A DNA stretch of 64,000 bases, from positions 62,001 through 126,000 of the forward strand of contig NZ_JAJUFQ010000004.1 of the NCBI RefSeq assembly GCF_029263665.1, in the 5' to 3' direction. Each line of letters starts with the position of its first letter. The first letter of the stretch is position 1. This stretch comes from Halomonas sp. GTDB lineage: Bacteria; Pseudomonadota; Gammaproteobacteria; Pseudomonadales; Halomonadaceae. A model generated the notes under the pieces. That model saw only the letters and a list, made by a program, of their open reading frames with translations, did no database searches and was not told the origin of the DNA. Shown in pieces: positions 63,759 through 64,000 of this stretch. The position numbers and the translations under genes were made by a program.

Positions 63759-64000
63759 TCACACGTGCGGCTCCTGCCGTTTCCGGGACATCACCCGCCT
63801 CCGCCGCCAGCGTCTCCACACCATCAACAGCAACACGACAGCGACGCCAATCCATACACGGATGTCATTCACAACGCGTGCAGTCGTCTCCTCAAGGCCC
63901 GGGTGTCCTGCCTGCCACCAGTCCATCAGACGCTGAGGCCCTTCATTGACCAGGGCAACGAACCGATCAGCCAGGGAGTCCTCTGTCGGCGGGGCTGACT
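63759..64000 (-). CDS. C-terminal part of an unidentified membrane protein
   Basis: Reading in from the right edge, a minus-strand frame gives 79 residues and a TGA stop. It has an acidic, amphipathic lead (DSLADRFVALVNEGPQRLMD, WWQAGHPGLEETTARVV), a membrane span (VWIGVAVVLLLMVW) and a strongly basic end (RRWRRRRVMSRKRQEPHV), which places the C-terminus in the cytoplasm. The family is not recognised and the 5' part lies outside the window. Confidence 0.65.
   Translation of the reverse strand, partial: SAPPTEDSLADRFVALVNEGPQRLMDWWQAGHPGLEETTARVVNDIRVWIGVAVVLLLMVWRRWRRRRVMSRKRQEPHV

Noticed and set aside
63619..63855. Minus-strand 78-codon frame near the right edge
   Set aside because: The other frame of the same strand (63759-64000) has a convincing membrane span and basic tail and continues to the edge.

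Overview
This 64 kb window looks like a chromosomal core region of a gammaproteobacterium, most likely a Halomonadaceae or a related Oceanospirillales/Pseudomonas-like lineage. That assignment is an inference from three things: gene orders shared with Pseudomonas (rnpB next to the dcw cluster and lpoA; mla - kds - lpt - rpoN - hpf - ptsN - rapZ - ptsO; tal - STAS - PP2C regulator - mlaA), many acidic proteins, and moderately high G+C. I see no prophage, insertion sequence, CRISPR array, rRNA or tRNA gene. Nearly all the coding DNA belongs to recognisable housekeeping families.

Layout. 1-4.3 kb (minus): 5' end of the dcw division/cell-wall cluster, rsmH-ftsL-ftsI-murE (murE cut by the window edge), with rnpB immediately upstream where mraZ is often found. 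4.8-9.1 kb: rsmI, and divergently lpoA-yraN-diaA-dolP. 9.1-16 kb (minus): sspB, sspA, the cytochrome bc1 operon petABC, rplM-rpsI and zapE. 15.9-18.7 kb: zapG (yhcB) and a DegS/AlgW protease (plus), with a Nif3-family gene between them (minus). 18.8-25.9 kb (minus): hisD, hisG, murA, ibaG and mlaFEDCB. 26.1-33.4 kb (plus): kdsD-kdsC-lptC-lptA-lptB, rpoN, hpf, ptsN, rapZ, ptsO. 33.5-36.7 kb: a kinase-like protein, bioA and three small genes (winged helix, helix-hairpin-helix, GNAT) packed with overlaps. 36.8-43.6 kb: an acyl-CoA metabolism island (acyl-CoA dehydrogenase, SDR, acyl-CoA synthetase, TetR, thiolase). 43.7-50.4 kb (minus): pstSCAB behind a Pho box, a TauE/SafE permease and a Bcr/CflA exporter. 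50.6-55.5 kb: tal (plus), then (minus) STAS protein, pseudo-receiver/PP2C regulator, mlaA and a FabH-like synthase. 55.7-64 kb: hrpA, fadD, a YafJ amidotransferase (minus), a DUF4168 periplasmic protein and a 47-aa membrane protein (plus), and a partial membrane protein at the edge.

How the genes fit together. Much of the window builds the cell envelope: peptidoglycan (murE, ftsI, murA, lpoA), LPS core and transport (kdsD, kdsC, lptCAB), outer-membrane lipid asymmetry (mlaFEDCB plus mlaA 28 kb away) and envelope stress (degS-like, dolP). The rpoN-hpf-ptsN-rapZ-ptsO block links sigma-54 and the nitrogen PTS. The fatty-acid genes carry two convincing operators: a PsrA-type palindrome and a second palindrome probably read by the local TetR protein.

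No new defence or mobile system is visible. The most unusual things I found are: (i) 14-19 bp tandem duplications of two or three units that recur at gene 3' ends, usually spanning the stop codon (zapG, hisD, hisG, acyl-CoA dehydrogenase, acyl-CoA synthetase, STAS gene), with similar repeats in three leader regions; (ii) a near-consensus sigma-54 promoter in front of rpoN itself; (iii) a PP2C regulator whose receiver domain has lost its phosphorylation residues; (iv) a 52-nt inverted repeat before a small winged-helix gene. All calls were made by eye from the sequence; no searches were run.
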